Assembly: GCA_964353555.1 (NCBI GenBank) | Contig: CAYGWM010000006.1 | Span: 1-64,000, forward strand | Source: PR03 sp964353555 | GTDB taxonomy: Bacteria > Myxococcota_A > UBA9160 > PR03 | DNA length: 64,000 bases | Direction: 5' to 3' | Shown: positions 37,731 through 47,567 of the stretch, piece after piece | Layout: every line of letters starts with the position of its first letter | How positions within the stretch are numbered: the first letter of the stretch is position 1 | The notes under the pieces: generated by a model | Database searches by the model: none | What the model saw: only the letters and a program-made list of their open reading frames with translations | What the model was told of the DNA's origin: nothing | Program-made: the position numbers and the translations under genes

Positions 37731-39262
37731 GCACGGAGCAGGAAGCGAAGCGCGACGCGGTCCCCGGGCCGCAGCGCGTTGTCGTCATGCTGCTCGACTC
37801 GCTCTGCCGCCACCTGCTCGGCGCCTACGGCAGTCGCGAGTTCGCGACGCCGAACCTCGATCGCTTCGCGGCGGGTGCGCTGCGTTTCGCGCGTCACTAC
37901 GCCGGTTCGCTGCCGTGCATGCCCGCGCGCCACGACCTGCTCGTCGGCTCGCTCGACTTCCTGTGGCGACCGTGGGGATCAATCGAAGTCTGGGAAGAGC
38001 CCCTCACCGCATCGCTGCGCGCGGCTGGCGTGACGACGATGCTGGTCACCGATCACCCACATCTGTTCGAGACCGGCGGCGAGAACTACCACTGCGAGTT
38101 CAGCGCCTGGGAGTACCAGCGCGGCCACGAAGGCGATCCGTGGCGCACGCGGCCCGACCCGAGCTGGGCGGGCGCCCCCGGCTTCGGCCGCGGCTGGCTG
38201 CCGTACGACAACTCGCGCGGCTTCTTTCGCGACGAGGCCGACTTCCCCGGCCCGCGCACACTCGCCGCCGCCGCGCGCTGGCTCGAGCGCGACGCGACGC
38301 ACCACGATCGCTTCCTGCTCTTCGTCGACGAGTTCGATCCGCACGAGCCGTTCGACACGCCGGAGCCGTACGCGTCGATGTACGACGACGCATGGCAAGG
38401 CGCGCACCTGATCTGGCCGCCGTACGTCGTCGGAGCGCTGGCGAAGGGAATCCTCAGCGAGCGAGAGGCTCGACAGATCCGCGCCTGCTACGGCGCGAAG
38501 CTGACGATGATCGACGCGTGGTTCGGCCGCGTACTCGACGCGCTCGAACGCAACGGCCTTGCGGACGACACCGCCGTGTTCGTCACCACCGATCACGGTC
38601 ACTACCTCGGCGAGAAGGACACCTGGGGCAAGCCCGCCTCGCCGATCTTCGAGCCGCTCGGGCACATTCCGCTACTGGTGCGCTGGCCGGGCGCAGCGCC
38701 GCGCGCAGTCGATGCGCTGACCACCGCGGTCGATCTGCACGCGACACTGCTCGACGTCTTCGGCGCCCACGCGACGCATCCCGTCCACGGTCGCTCGCTG
38801 CTGCCGCTGCTCCGCGGCGAAGCGACGTCCGTGCGCGAGTGGGCGCTCTCGGGAATCTGGGGCCGCGAAGTCCACGTGATCGGCGACGCGCACAAATACG
38901 CGCGCGCGCCAGTCGCGAAGAACGAGCCGCTCTCGATGTGGTCGAATCGCTGGACGACGATGCCGGTGCACGGTCATCCGAAGCTCCGCTTGCCGCCGCC
39001 CGACGAACGCGCGGTGCTCGATCGGATGCCCGGCACCAACGTCCCGGTGATCCGCCAACCGTTTCGCGACGGCGACTTCCTACCGTTCTGGGCGTACGGC
39101 GCCTTCCGCGGTGCGCAGCTCTTCGATCTCGCGAATGATCCTGGCGAGGACGAGAACCTCGCCGGCACCGCGCACGAACGACGCGCCGAGGAACTGCTGC
39201 GCGCGGCGCTGGCGGAGGTGCAGGCGCCGGACGATCAACTTGTGCGGCTGGGACTCGTCTAG
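37727..39262 (+). CDS. Sulfatase-family hydrolase
   Basis: About 511 residues, probable TTG start overlapping the asd stop (TTGA). The formylglycine motif CMPAR (about 64-68) fits C-x-P-x-R, and metal ligands are in MLLDSLCRHLLGAYG and TTDHGHYLGEKDTWGK. ATPNLDRFA and the C-terminal LFDLANDPGEDENLA are typical of arylsulfatase-like enzymes. No signal peptide is evident, so it may be cytoplasmic. Substrate unknown; no maturase gene is nearby. Confidence 0.88.
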   Translation: MSTEQEAKRDAVPGPQRVVVMLLDSLCRHLLGAYGSREFATPNLDRFAAGALRFARHYAGSLPCMPARHDLLVGSLDFLWRPWGSIEVWEEPLTASLRAAGVTTMLVTDHPHLFETGGENYHCEFSAWEYQRGHEGDPWRTRPDPSWAGAPGFGRGWLPYDNSRGFFRDEADFPGPRTLAAAARWLERDATHHDRFLLFVDEFDPHEPFDTPEPYASMYDDAWQGAHLIWPPYVVGALAKGILSEREARQIRACYGAKLTMIDAWFGRVLDALERNGLADDTAVFVTTDHGHYLGEKDTWGKPASPIFEPLGHIPLLVRWPGAAPRAVDALTTAVDLHATLLDVFGAHATHPVHGRSLLPLLRGEATSVREWALSGIWGREVHVIGDAHKYARAPVAKNEPLSMWSNRWTTMPVHGHPKLRLPPPDERAVLDRMPGTNVPVIRQPFRDGDFLPFWAYGAFRGAQLFDLANDPGEDENLAGTAHERRAEELLRAALAEVQAPDDQLVRLGLV

Positions 39263-39358
39263 TCTGGGTCGCGGCACTGCCGCATCGATACATTGACGCT
39301 TCTATGTTTGCCATGGGTATGTCATGATGTCTCCCGCACACCTGCGGGAGGGCTGCGG

Positions 39359-42300
39359 ATGCGGGTTACACGTGGCCTTGGAGCGGTCGCCGCGATCGTT
39401 CTCCTGTTCGAACCCCATCTGGCCCACGCCAACTGCAACGTGATACCCGGTCCGACGGCCGAATTCCGCGGTGCTCTGGGCACGCTGAATCGGCCGTTCG
39501 CGATTCCCGGAGACGTGGGCCAGCAGATCGAGATCACGCTGAAGCCGGCCCAGTGCGACGCTGCTTCTCCGGGCTTCCTGAACGTCGGAGGCGGTCTCGG
39601 CGAAGACGACTACTTCGTCACCATCCTGTTCGAGCCGCTCGGTCCAGGCGCGGCGCGAAACGCGGTGGTGTTGACCACTGCGGCGAACGCGGTCGACTGC
39701 GCCACGAAGCTCGCCGCGGCGCTCGCGCAGCTCGGCGCAGGCGGGGCCGGCAGCTGCCAGACGGTGTTACCCGGCACGCAGGCGCTCTCGATCCCGAACG
39801 CCTCGACACTCGAGTTCCGCTTCCCCGACACCGATGCCGAGCTCGCGCCCGACGACGACGACCACACCTTCACGGGGCCGGCAACCATCGCGGTGACCTC
39901 CGTCTCGGACGCGCTGCCCTTCGGCCTCGCGAGCGCTCGCTGCGCAGACACGGTGGGCCTGGTGGCCTGCGTCGATGAGCTGCACCCGGCCGACGGAACC
40001 TGCGACGACACCGCTGCGCACGTCGATCCCGTCTTCGGCCACTTCACCGCGCTACCGCCCGCCAACGACTACCAGGCGCTCTGTGGCACGCCGAATACGG
40101 AATGCACCGGCGCGGCAGCCGAGTTGCGCTTCACCATCGACCGGGCCGGCAACGCATTGGTTCCGGTGGACTGGCGAGGGGTACTGCTGCGGCCCGACGG
40201 GATCCCGGTTCCGCGTCTGCTGCGCGGTGAGACCAAGTTCCCGGCGTTCTCGAGCGTGCCGCTTGGTCACGTCCGGGTGCCGGGGCGGTCGTTTCTCGCC
40301 TCCTACGCGCCGAGCGGCCGCCGACTTCCGCCAATCTTCGAGCCGCTCGCCGACCCGAGTTCGCCGTCCGATCTGGTGCTCTTCGGCTCGGTCGACGCTC
40401 CCGTCGGCGTGATGCGCATCGCGCGTCGGATTTCGACCGAGGCCGGCGCCTATCAGCAATGCAACGGAGGACCGAATACAGGCTCTCCCTGTCTGGCAGC
40501 CGAAGACTGTCCCTCGGGAACCTGCAGCGCGACCGTCTGCTACGAGTCGAACGGATCGCCGACGGCAACCGCATGCACGCGAGACACCCAGTGTCTGGGC
40601 GCCGGCCAAATCTGCGGACCCTCGCTCTTCGACTTCTCCGACCGCCTCGGTGCAGGTGGCGTTGGGCCGGTACTCATCCCCAGTACGCAGTACGCATTGA
40701 ACGCCCAGAACCCCGTGCCGCTCGAAGGCCTGCTCGAGACCTCGTCGATGTTCGCCTTCGTCGAGCTCGAGGCGATCGCTGGCGATACGGATGGCCTGCT
40801 AGGTCCGGAGCCGAAGGACCTGAACGCCGACGGCGACACCACGGACGCGGTTCTGGTGCTGCGCGATCGGAAGACCGGCGCGATCACCCCGATTGGAAGC
40901 ACAAGCGGCGAGGGCCGCGCCGCAACCCGCATCCACGAGGGGCCATTCAGCGCGCCCGCTGTCAGCGTCGAAGGCGACGTAGCGGCCTTCCTCGAGTCCG
41001 AACCACTCGAAAGTGCGATGGACGCCAACACCGACGGCGACGTCTTCGACTCGATCCTTCGCGTCTACCACATGACGAGCTGTAGCGGCTCTCCGTGCGC
41101 GCAGGAGCTCACGAGCGGAACGCCGCTCGCGGTCGAGGCCAAACCGGTCCTGGACGGGAAGAGCGTGGCAGTCTCAGACGGACGCGTCTATTTCCGTGTT
41201 CGCGAAGCCGATAATGCGCCGCAGACGACCGCGGTCATGAGCGCGAATGGCGACATGAGCGTGAACGGAAACGCCCAGACTTTCTACCCAGATATCTCGG
41301 CAGACGGTCGTCACGTGTCGATGACGAGCGATGCCACGGACCTGATAAGCGGCGACACGAATGGCGTGCGCGACGTATTTGTCCGCGACCGGGACACGGA
41401 CGCAGATGGCGTCTTCGACGAACTGGGCCAGACGAACACCGTGCGAGTGAGCGTGAAGGCCAATGGCGACCAGATCGAGCCGCCACCCACCGGGGGCGAT
41501 TCGGTCACGGGCTACATGTCCGCAGATGGTCGCTTCATCACGTTCTACAGCTATGCCTCATCTCTCGGCTGTCCATACTTCTGGTGCGAGGTCAACGGCC
41601 TGGCCGACGCATTCATCCGCGACCGCGACGCGGACGGCAATCGCATCTTTGACCAAACCGGGGGCACCACGACGATCCTCGCTGGCAAGAATTCGCTGGG
41701 CGACGAGGCCAATGGCACCGTCACTCCGGTTGCGATCACGCCCGACGGGCGCTTCTTTCTGATGAGCAGCTACGCCACCAATCTCGTCTCGGGCGACACT
41801 AGCGCGCGCGAGGATGTGTTCGTTCTCGATCGTGATTTCGACCGGGACGGAGTCCTCGACGAAGCGGGCGCGATCAAGACCGTTCGGATCAGCGAGAGCT
41901 CGAGCGGTGCGGAGGGGAATTACGCAAGCTCGCCATCGGATATCTCTGCGGATGGTCGCTGGGTCGTCTTCGGGAGCAATGCCGACAACCTCGTCGCCAA
42001 CGACACAAACGGCGATGCGGACGTCTTTCTGCGCGATCGTGACGTGGATAACGATGGCGTCTTCGACGTGCCCGGTTCCGTGTCGACTACTCGGGTCAGC
42101 GTCGGGCTCGGCGGCGAGCAGGGCAACAGTCGGACCTCGAACAATCCGAGGTTGTCCAGCGACGGCGGTTTGGTCGCGTACAATTCCGAGTCGTCGAATC
42201 TTGTTGCTGGCGACACCAACGGAGTTCAGGACGTGTTCGTCTCGGACCTGCGAGATGGTACGACCGCGCGTGTCAGCGTGGCGTCGGACGGAACACAATC

Positions 42301-44632
42301 GAACGGGACGACGTTCAGCCCGGAATTCACAGAAGATGGGCGCTACGTCGCGTTTTCGAGCGCGGCGACCAATCTGGTTTCCGAAGGAGCGCTAGGGCTA
42401 ATCGACGTCTTCCTCCATGATCGGGTGACGGGCCACACCGCGCGCGTGGTGCAGGGAATTGACGGCGAGCCGAACGGGCGTAGCTACCTCCCCGCGCCGG
42501 CCCGGGACGGGTTTCCCGTGGCCTACGAGAGCCAGGCGACCAACCTCGTCGCATCCGCCGATGCCAACGGGAACGCCGACGACATCTTCGTCACCGGCCC
42601 CTCGACGAGCCCGCTCTACGACCTCTCAGGGGACGGCCGCGTCGACGACACAGTGCTGTACGTCCTCGACACGACGGCTGCGATCCCGACACCGGTGGTG
42701 CTCGGTCCGGCCAACGAGGTGAGCGTGGCGGCGGATGGTTCCGCGGCGTTCCTGCGTCCGGAGGATGCGAGCGCAGGCTTCACCTGTAACGCGGATGGCG
42801 ACTTCGCGGACGCCTGCGTCTACCTGTCCCTGAACGGAGCCCCTGCGACTTCGCTCGCCAAGGAGGCCAACGCCATCGGCATCTCGCCCGACCTCGTCGC
42901 GGCGCTGGTGCCCGGTGTGGGCGGCAGCTTCGTACAGATCTGGGACCGCCCCGCCGGCCCGTGGAGTGCGAACCTCGGCCCGGCGGCGGACTCGCTCGAG
43001 GTCTCGGGCAATACAGTGTCGTTCCGCGCCGCCGCGAGCGGGACCCTCTACGTCTACGACCACACCAACGCGACCGTCACGAATATGGGAGCGCCGGCCC
43101 AGGACTTCGTTGCGGGCGACGAGATCGTGGCCTTCCGCACCGCGGAGTCGGCGGTCGCAGCCGACCTCAACGGTGATGGAGACACCGACGACGACGTGCT
43201 CCGTGTCTGGGATCGGGTCACGCAGCAGCTACTCGAGACCGGGCAGGCCGTGACGCCATGCCGCTTCGAGGCATGCCGACCGGGGCGGCCCTACCGCGTG
43301 TCGAAGAGCAACGTGACGTTCCTCACGCTCGAGGCGAAACAGGGCAACCTCGACCTCGACGGCAACGGCGACTCCAACGGCATCGTGATCCAGACCTTCA
43401 ACGCGCGGAAGGCGGCGAGCCAGACCGGTGGCGGAGGTGGCTTCGCTCGTGCGGCGTTCGGTCCGATGTCGGGCGGTGGCGGCGAGGACGTGATCACGCT
43501 GGCTGGGGTCTCGGCCGGCGTGTGCACCACTACCGGCGAGGCCTGCTCGACGGACGACGACTGCGGTGGCGGCAGATGCTTCCTGCCCCCCGGTGGCTGC
43601 ATCGAAGCCCTACCGACGGCGTGCAACCTGAACACCGGATGCGCTGCACCTCAGTTCTGCGTCCCGACACCCGGCGGTGGTGGAGCTGGCTTTTGTCATC
43701 TCAATCACGGGCCGTGCGGGAGTAATACGGACTGCTCGGGTTTCGATGGCTTCCCGGCCACCACCAGCTGCAAGGATGGCGACGGGGATCGGGTTCGGCT
43801 CTCCGCACCTCTCGCCGAGGACTCCGACGCCGGCGAGCAGCTGCTGCCGAGCCTCGAGACGCGCGAAGGGACCTGCAGCTCCGATGCGGAGTGCGAGCCC
43901 GACGAGTTCTGTGCGCCGACCCTTCGCTGTCAGCCGGATCAGCCGGAACTGGTCACGGTGGGTGCGCCCGATTCGGATCGCGACGGTGTAGACGACGTCA
44001 ACGACAACTGCGTACGCCGCTCGAACCCCGACCAGGCCGATCTCGACGCCGACGGCGCGGGCGACGCCTGCGACCTGCAGACCTGCGGCGACGGCATCCA
44101 GACCTACGCCGAGGAGTGCGACGGCGGCAACGCCGTGCCGGGCGACGGCTGCGACGAGACGTGTCGGCTCGAGCCGGGCGCCCTGCCCGCCTGCCAGAAC
44201 GGCATCGATGACGACGGGGACGGGAAGGTCGACCTCGAGGACGTCGGCTGCGCCAACGCCGCCGACATCTCCGAGCGAACCTCCGAACGGGCATGCGACG
44301 ATGGCAGGGACAACGACGGAGACGGCGGCATCGATCACGCGAGGCCGTCGCTGCCCGATGCGCCTGACGATCTCGGTTGTGCCAGCGAGATCGCAGGGAT
44401 CGAGGACCCCCGCTGTCAGAACGGCCTGAACGATGATGGGCAACCGGGAACGGATTTCGATGGCGGCGCGTCGCTCGGTCTGTCGGGCAGTGCCGATCCG
44501 CAGTGCGCCGGTCAGCCAGCGAAGAATCAGGAAGCAGCGGGTGGCTGCGGTGTCGGCGTCGAGCTCATGCCCCTACTGGCGGTGATTGCGCTCGCGCGAC
44601 GGCGCGGCATGAGGACCCGTGCCGGACGCTGA
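39359..44632 (+). CDS. Giant secreted protein: seven-bladed propeller, Cys-rich repeats, MYXO-CTERM-like tail
   Basis: 1757 residues. ATG at 39359 follows GGGAGGG and starts a signal peptide ending LAHA. Residues about 640-1080 hold seven tandem units of the form DGRxVxFxSxATNLVxGDTNGxxD with VFVRDR, the TolB/PD40 type, enough for a seven-bladed propeller. The first four carry D-x-D-x-D-G loops (DRDTDADG, DRDFDRDG) likely to bind calcium. Near the end are short Cys-rich units, a thrombospondin type 3-like DSDRDGVDDVNDNC stretch and a Myxococcus-type CGDGIQTYAEECDGGN repeat. The tail (GGCGVGVELMPLLAVIALARRR) looks like a MYXO-CTERM anchor. Surface or matrix protein; no enzyme motif seen. Confidence 0.82.
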   Translation: MRVTRGLGAVAAIVLLFEPHLAHANCNVIPGPTAEFRGALGTLNRPFAIPGDVGQQIEITLKPAQCDAASPGFLNVGGGLGEDDYFVTILFEPLGPGAARNAVVLTTAANAVDCATKLAAALAQLGAGGAGSCQTVLPGTQALSIPNASTLEFRFPDTDAELAPDDDDHTFTGPATIAVTSVSDALPFGLASARCADTVGLVACVDELHPADGTCDDTAAHVDPVFGHFTALPPANDYQALCGTPNTECTGAAAELRFTIDRAGNALVPVDWRGVLLRPDGIPVPRLLRGETKFPAFSSVPLGHVRVPGRSFLASYAPSGRRLPPIFEPLADPSSPSDLVLFGSVDAPVGVMRIARRISTEAGAYQQCNGGPNTGSPCLAAEDCPSGTCSATVCYESNGSPTATACTRDTQCLGAGQICGPSLFDFSDRLGAGGVGPVLIPSTQYALNAQNPVPLEGLLETSSMFAFVELEAIAGDTDGLLGPEPKDLNADGDTTDAVLVLRDRKTGAITPIGSTSGEGRAATRIHEGPFSAPAVSVEGDVAAFLESEPLESAMDANTDGDVFDSILRVYHMTSCSGSPCAQELTSGTPLAVEAKPVLDGKSVAVSDGRVYFRVREADNAPQTTAVMSANGDMSVNGNAQTFYPDISADGRHVSMTSDATDLISGDTNGVRDVFVRDRDTDADGVFDELGQTNTVRVSVKANGDQIEPPPTGGDSVTGYMSADGRFITFYSYASSLGCPYFWCEVNGLADAFIRDRDADGNRIFDQTGGTTTILAGKNSLGDEANGTVTPVAITPDGRFFLMSSYATNLVSGDTSAREDVFVLDRDFDRDGVLDEAGAIKTVRISESSSGAEGNYASSPSDISADGRWVVFGSNADNLVANDTNGDADVFLRDRDVDNDGVFDVPGSVSTTRVSVGLGGEQGNSRTSNNPRLSSDGGLVAYNSESSNLVAGDTNGVQDVFVSDLRDGTTARVSVASDGTQSNGTTFSPEFTEDGRYVAFSSAATNLVSEGALGLIDVFLHDRVTGHTARVVQGIDGEPNGRSYLPAPARDGFPVAYESQATNLVASADANGNADDIFVTGPSTSPLYDLSGDGRVDDTVLYVLDTTAAIPTPVVLGPANEVSVAADGSAAFLRPEDASAGFTCNADGDFADACVYLSLNGAPATSLAKEANAIGISPDLVAALVPGVGGSFVQIWDRPAGPWSANLGPAADSLEVSGNTVSFRAAASGTLYVYDHTNATVTNMGAPAQDFVAGDEIVAFRTAESAVAADLNGDGDTDDDVLRVWDRVTQQLLETGQAVTPCRFEACRPGRPYRVSKSNVTFLTLEAKQGNLDLDGNGDSNGIVIQTFNARKAASQTGGGGGFARAAFGPMSGGGGEDVITLAGVSAGVCTTTGEACSTDDDCGGGRCFLPPGGCIEALPTACNLNTGCAAPQFCVPTPGGGGAGFCHLNHGPCGSNTDCSGFDGFPATTSCKDGDGDRVRLSAPLAEDSDAGEQLLPSLETREGTCSSDAECEPDEFCAPTLRCQPDQPELVTVGAPDSDRDGVDDVNDNCVRRSNPDQADLDADGAGDACDLQTCGDGIQTYAEECDGGNAVPGDGCDETCRLEPGALPACQNGIDDDGDGKVDLEDVGCANAADISERTSERACDDGRDNDGDGGIDHARPSLPDAPDDLGCASEIAGIEDPRCQNGLNDDGQPGTDFDGGASLGLSGSADPQCAGQPAKNQEAAGGCGVGVELMPLLAVIALARRRGMRTRAGR

Positions 44633-44690
44633 ACCAGCAGGTCCCACGGTGCCGACCTCTTCCGCCCCCTTTCCCAGGCACACGCGATCG

Positions 44691-45392
44691 CTAGTCCGGG
44701 ATCTTGTACTCCGTCAGCGGATGCGACTCGACGCGTTCGATGTCGAGAAACGCCCGCACGCTCGCGATCATGCGGCCGAGGTTCTCGCGCATCTTGTGGG
44801 GATCGCCGCCGGCTTTGTACCAGAGCATCGGGTCGGTGACGGCCTCGGCGGGGAAGCCCTCTTCGACGATGCCGCGCCACGGTGGCGCGTCGGGCGTCAG
44901 CGCGCGGACTATGACGTTGCGCACGTAGAGGTAGGTGCACTGGATCTCGAGTGCGAGCGGCGAATGCTGGCCGTGCCAGATCGCGATCCATTCCTCGAAG
45001 GACAGCCGCTCCGGCTTCTCCAGCAACGCGAGCAGCGTGACACCCGGAGTCCGCTCGCCCGGCGCCGCACTGTGCGTCGTATTGGACAACACGACCGACT
45101 CGGTGACCAGGTAGCCCGCGAGGCGTGGCGCGTGTTCGCGCAACACGGCTTCGATCTGGGGATGCGCATCGACACAATCGAGCCACAGCGAGATGAGCCC
45201 CCCGATCGGCTCGCCCTCGCGCGTGATGCGCGCCTTCTGCACCGCCTCGGCATGCTCGTCCGCGACGAGCACCGAGATCCGCGTCGCACCGCGTGCCCGC
45301 AGTGCCGGCACGGCGTCGCGCAGCAAGGCGTCGCGGAACGCAGCGCCCGAAACGGCAGGCGGCTTCCAGACGACGTAGCAGAGCTTCTCCAC
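44691..45392 (-). CDS. EthD-domain protein
   Basis: 233 residues from a GTG start with AAGGAG upstream. Two related halves of ferredoxin-like alpha/beta type are visible; the second has LSFEEWIAIWHGQHSPLALEIQ, the EthD signature region. EthD proteins act in or beside oxidative degradation of hydrophobic compounds, but their reaction is poorly defined. It is upstream of, and co-directional with nothing to its left; the giant gene converges on it at 58 bases. Confidence 0.75.
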   Translation of the reverse strand: MEKLCYVVWKPPAVSGAAFRDALLRDAVPALRARGATRISVLVADEHAEAVQKARITREGEPIGGLISLWLDCVDAHPQIEAVLREHAPRLAGYLVTESVVLSNTTHSAAPGERTPGVTLLALLEKPERLSFEEWIAIWHGQHSPLALEIQCTYLYVRNVIVRALTPDAPPWRGIVEEGFPAEAVTDPMLWYKAGGDPHKMRENLGRMIASVRAFLDIERVESHPLTEYKIPD

Positions 45393-45439
45393 GCGGCTTC
45401 TCCTTGGCGAAGCGGTCAGTGTAGAGCGGATCCACCCAT

Positions 45440-45886
45440 TCAGCGCGACGCTTCGATTCGTCGCTTCAGATTCGCGAGCAGCGCCTGCTGCGCGCGAATC
45501 GCCTCGCGCACGACGAAGCGCGACAGCCAGAACGGACAGCGCAGCGTGACCGACTCGGTGACGCGCGTCGCCGTTCCCTCGGCTTCCAGCGCGAAGCCGC
45601 CCTCGATGCGGATTCCGAGCGGCGCGCGCGTCGCGAAGCCGATGCGATGCTCGGCCGGCCGTGGCGTCAACTCGACGCGCAGGTGGTTCTTCACGGCGAT
45701 CGGACCGAGCAACACGACGCGCTCGACCGCTTCGAACGCGCGGATGCCCGGCGCCGCTGCGACCTCATGCACTTCGGTGAGCAGCGGTTGCAGGCCGAGA
45801 AAACGCGCAGGCTCCGAAAGCTCGGTGAACACGCGCGCGAGCGGCGCGGCGATCGCGACGTCGCACTCGAAGCGATGGATCGACAA
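45440..45886 (-). CDS. SRPBCC-family protein
   Basis: About 148 residues from a TTG start 5 bases past the stop of the LLM gene. The sequence (VAIAAPLARVFTELSEPARF, RVVLLGPIAVKNHLRVEL, VTESVTLRCPFWLSRFVV) follows the START/SRPBCC plan: N-terminal strand and helix, a curved sheet and a long C-terminal helix, a fold that binds hydrophobic ligands. Likely co-transcribed with the LLM gene. Confidence 0.7.
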   Translation of the reverse strand: MSIHRFECDVAIAAPLARVFTELSEPARFLGLQPLLTEVHEVAAAPGIRAFEAVERVVLLGPIAVKNHLRVELTPRPAEHRIGFATRAPLGIRIEGGFALEAEGTATRVTESVTLRCPFWLSRFVVREAIRAQQALLANLKRRIEASR

Positions 45887-45891
45887 GCGCG

Positions 45892-46734
45892 TCAGCCGAG
45901 CTGCTGCACCACGCTGTGATAGTGATCGAGGATCGGGAGCACCTTCTCGCTGGCTTCGGACGGAACGCCGAAAATCACGCGTGCGACGCCGCCGTCGCGC
46001 AGTCGCGCGAGCAGATCGAGATCGGGCGGGCAGTAGTAGATCGAAACCTCGATCGAAGCGGGATCGCGGCCCGCCTCTTCCGCCATTTTGCGAAGCGCGG
46101 GCATCCGAGCGAGCGCGCCCTGCGGATCGCCGACGGGAATCCAGCCGTCGCCGTAACGGATCGCACGCTTCACCGCGCCCGGGAACGCACCCCCGACGTG
46201 GATCGGCGGGTGTGGCTGCTGCACCGGCTTCGGCCACGCGAAGATCGGATCGAAGTCGACGAACTCGCCGTGGTACGCGGCCTCTTTCTCGGTCCAGATC
46301 GCCTTCATCGCCTCGACGCGTTCGCGCAGGATCTGGAAGCGCTTGTCGAAGCGCGTGCCGTGGTTCTCCATCTCCTCGGCGTTCCAGCCGCCGCCGATGC
46401 CGAACAGGAAGCGGCCCTGCGACAGCTGGTCGAGCGACGCCACCTGTTTCGCGGTCTGGATCGGATCGCGCTGGATCAGCAGGCAGACGCCCGTGCCGAG
46501 CTTCAGCTCGCGCGTGACGCTCGCGGCGGTGGCGAGCGTCACGAACGGGTCCATCGCGTCGTAGTACATTTTCGGCAGCTCGCCGCCGCCCGGGAACGGG
46601 GTCCTTCGGCTCACCGGAATGTGCGAATGCTCGGCGACCCAGAGCGACTCGAAGCCGCGCGTTTCGGCGGCGACGGCGAGATCGGGAAACCGCATCGAGG
46701 CGTCGGTCGGGAACGTGCAGAGGCCGAATTGCAT
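45892..46734 (-). CDS. LLM-class F420-dependent oxidoreductase
   Basis: 280 residues, luciferase-like TIM barrel of the TIGR03619 type, GAGGAG upstream. MQFGLCTFPTDASM, WVAEHSHIP, GTGVCLLIQRDPIQTAKQVASLD and FGIGGGWNAEEMENHG are characteristic. Family members use F420 or FMN to act on varied small molecules. F420 use would imply a cofactor pathway elsewhere in the genome. Confidence 0.88.
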   Translation of the reverse strand: MQFGLCTFPTDASMRFPDLAVAAETRGFESLWVAEHSHIPVSRRTPFPGGGELPKMYYDAMDPFVTLATAASVTRELKLGTGVCLLIQRDPIQTAKQVASLDQLSQGRFLFGIGGGWNAEEMENHGTRFDKRFQILRERVEAMKAIWTEKEAAYHGEFVDFDPIFAWPKPVQQPHPPIHVGGAFPGAVKRAIRYGDGWIPVGDPQGALARMPALRKMAEEAGRDPASIEVSIYYCPPDLDLLARLRDGGVARVIFGVPSEASEKVLPILDHYHSVVQQLG

Positions 46735-46814
46735 GGATCTTCTCCTCGTGGGGCGCAGCGGCTACCCATAGCCTGGATGGAACGCCGTAGCATGCGCGAA
46801 CCACCGGAGGATCG

Positions 46815-47468
46815 ATGGGAAGGCTCGACGCGCTGTTCGCGAACAACCAGGCCTGGGCGAAGTCGATGACCGAAGCCGACGCGGGCTTCTTCGAGCGGCT
46901 CTCGCATCAACAGGCGCCGCAATTCCTCTGGATCGGCTGCTCCGATAGCCGCGTTCCCGCCAACCAGATCGTCGGCCTGGCGCCCGGCGACCTCTTCGTG
47001 CAGCGCAACGTCGCGAATCTCGCCGTTCACACGGATCTCAATTTTCTCTCGGTGCTGCAGTACGCGGTGGACGTGCTGGGCGTGCGCCACGCGATCGTCT
47101 GTGGTCACTACGGCTGCGGCGGCGTCGGCGCAGCGGCGCGCGGCGATCGCCTCGGCCTGATCGACAACTGGTTGCGCCACGTCCAGGACGTGCGCGAGAA
47201 GCACGCAGGAACGCTCGCCGCGATCGGCGACGCGACGAAACGCATCGATCGGCTCTGCGAGCTGAACGTGATCGAGCAGGCCTGGAACGTCAGCCAGACC
47301 ACCGTCGTGCTCGATGCCTGGAAGCGCGGCCAGCAACTCACCGTGCACGGCTGGGTCTACGGTATCGAGGACGGCCTGCTGCGCGATCTCGACGTGTCGA
47401 TTGCGAGTCCGGACGATGGACCGCCACGCTATGCCGCCGCACTGCGCGCGCTCGGCGCCGAACCCTGA
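46815..47468 (+). CDS. Beta-class carbonic anhydrase
   Basis: 217 residues; interconverts carbon dioxide and bicarbonate. The zinc ligands and catalytic pair are present: Cys42-x-Asp44-x-Arg (CSDSR) and HYGC (about 97-101). VQRNVANL and the dimer region are typical of the cab/can type. GGAGG upstream of the ATG. It ends about 100 bases before the hydrogenase operon and about 25 bases before its promoter. Confidence 0.95.
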   Translation: MGRLDALFANNQAWAKSMTEADAGFFERLSHQQAPQFLWIGCSDSRVPANQIVGLAPGDLFVQRNVANLAVHTDLNFLSVLQYAVDVLGVRHAIVCGHYGCGGVGAAARGDRLGLIDNWLRHVQDVREKHAGTLAAIGDATKRIDRLCELNVIEQAWNVSQTTVVLDAWKRGQQLTVHGWVYGIEDGLLRDLDVSIASPDDGPPRYAAALRALGAEP

Positions 47469-47491
47469 GTCGGATCCCAGCACTTCGCATC

Positions 47492-47507
47492 TGGCACGCG
47501 CGCTGCA
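47492..47507 (+). promoter_or_regulatory. Sigma-54 promoter of the hydrogenase operon
   Basis: TGGCACGCGCGCTGCA: perfect -24 element, GG-N10-GC spacing, and CTGCA at -12 (one difference from TTGCA). The predicted start near 47518 gives a leader of about 50 bases with a good ribosome-binding site. Confidence 0.7.
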
Positions 47508-47567
47508 AACAGAACGAAGGTTGGGCACGAGCCGTCCGTCCGTCGAGGCGGACGCAGAAGGTGGGAC

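Noticed and set aside
39263..39358. Possible sigma-54 or sigma-70 promoter ahead of the giant gene
   Set aside because: GG-N10-GC can be fitted only with a poor -24 element, and the TTGACG has no good -10 at proper spacing.
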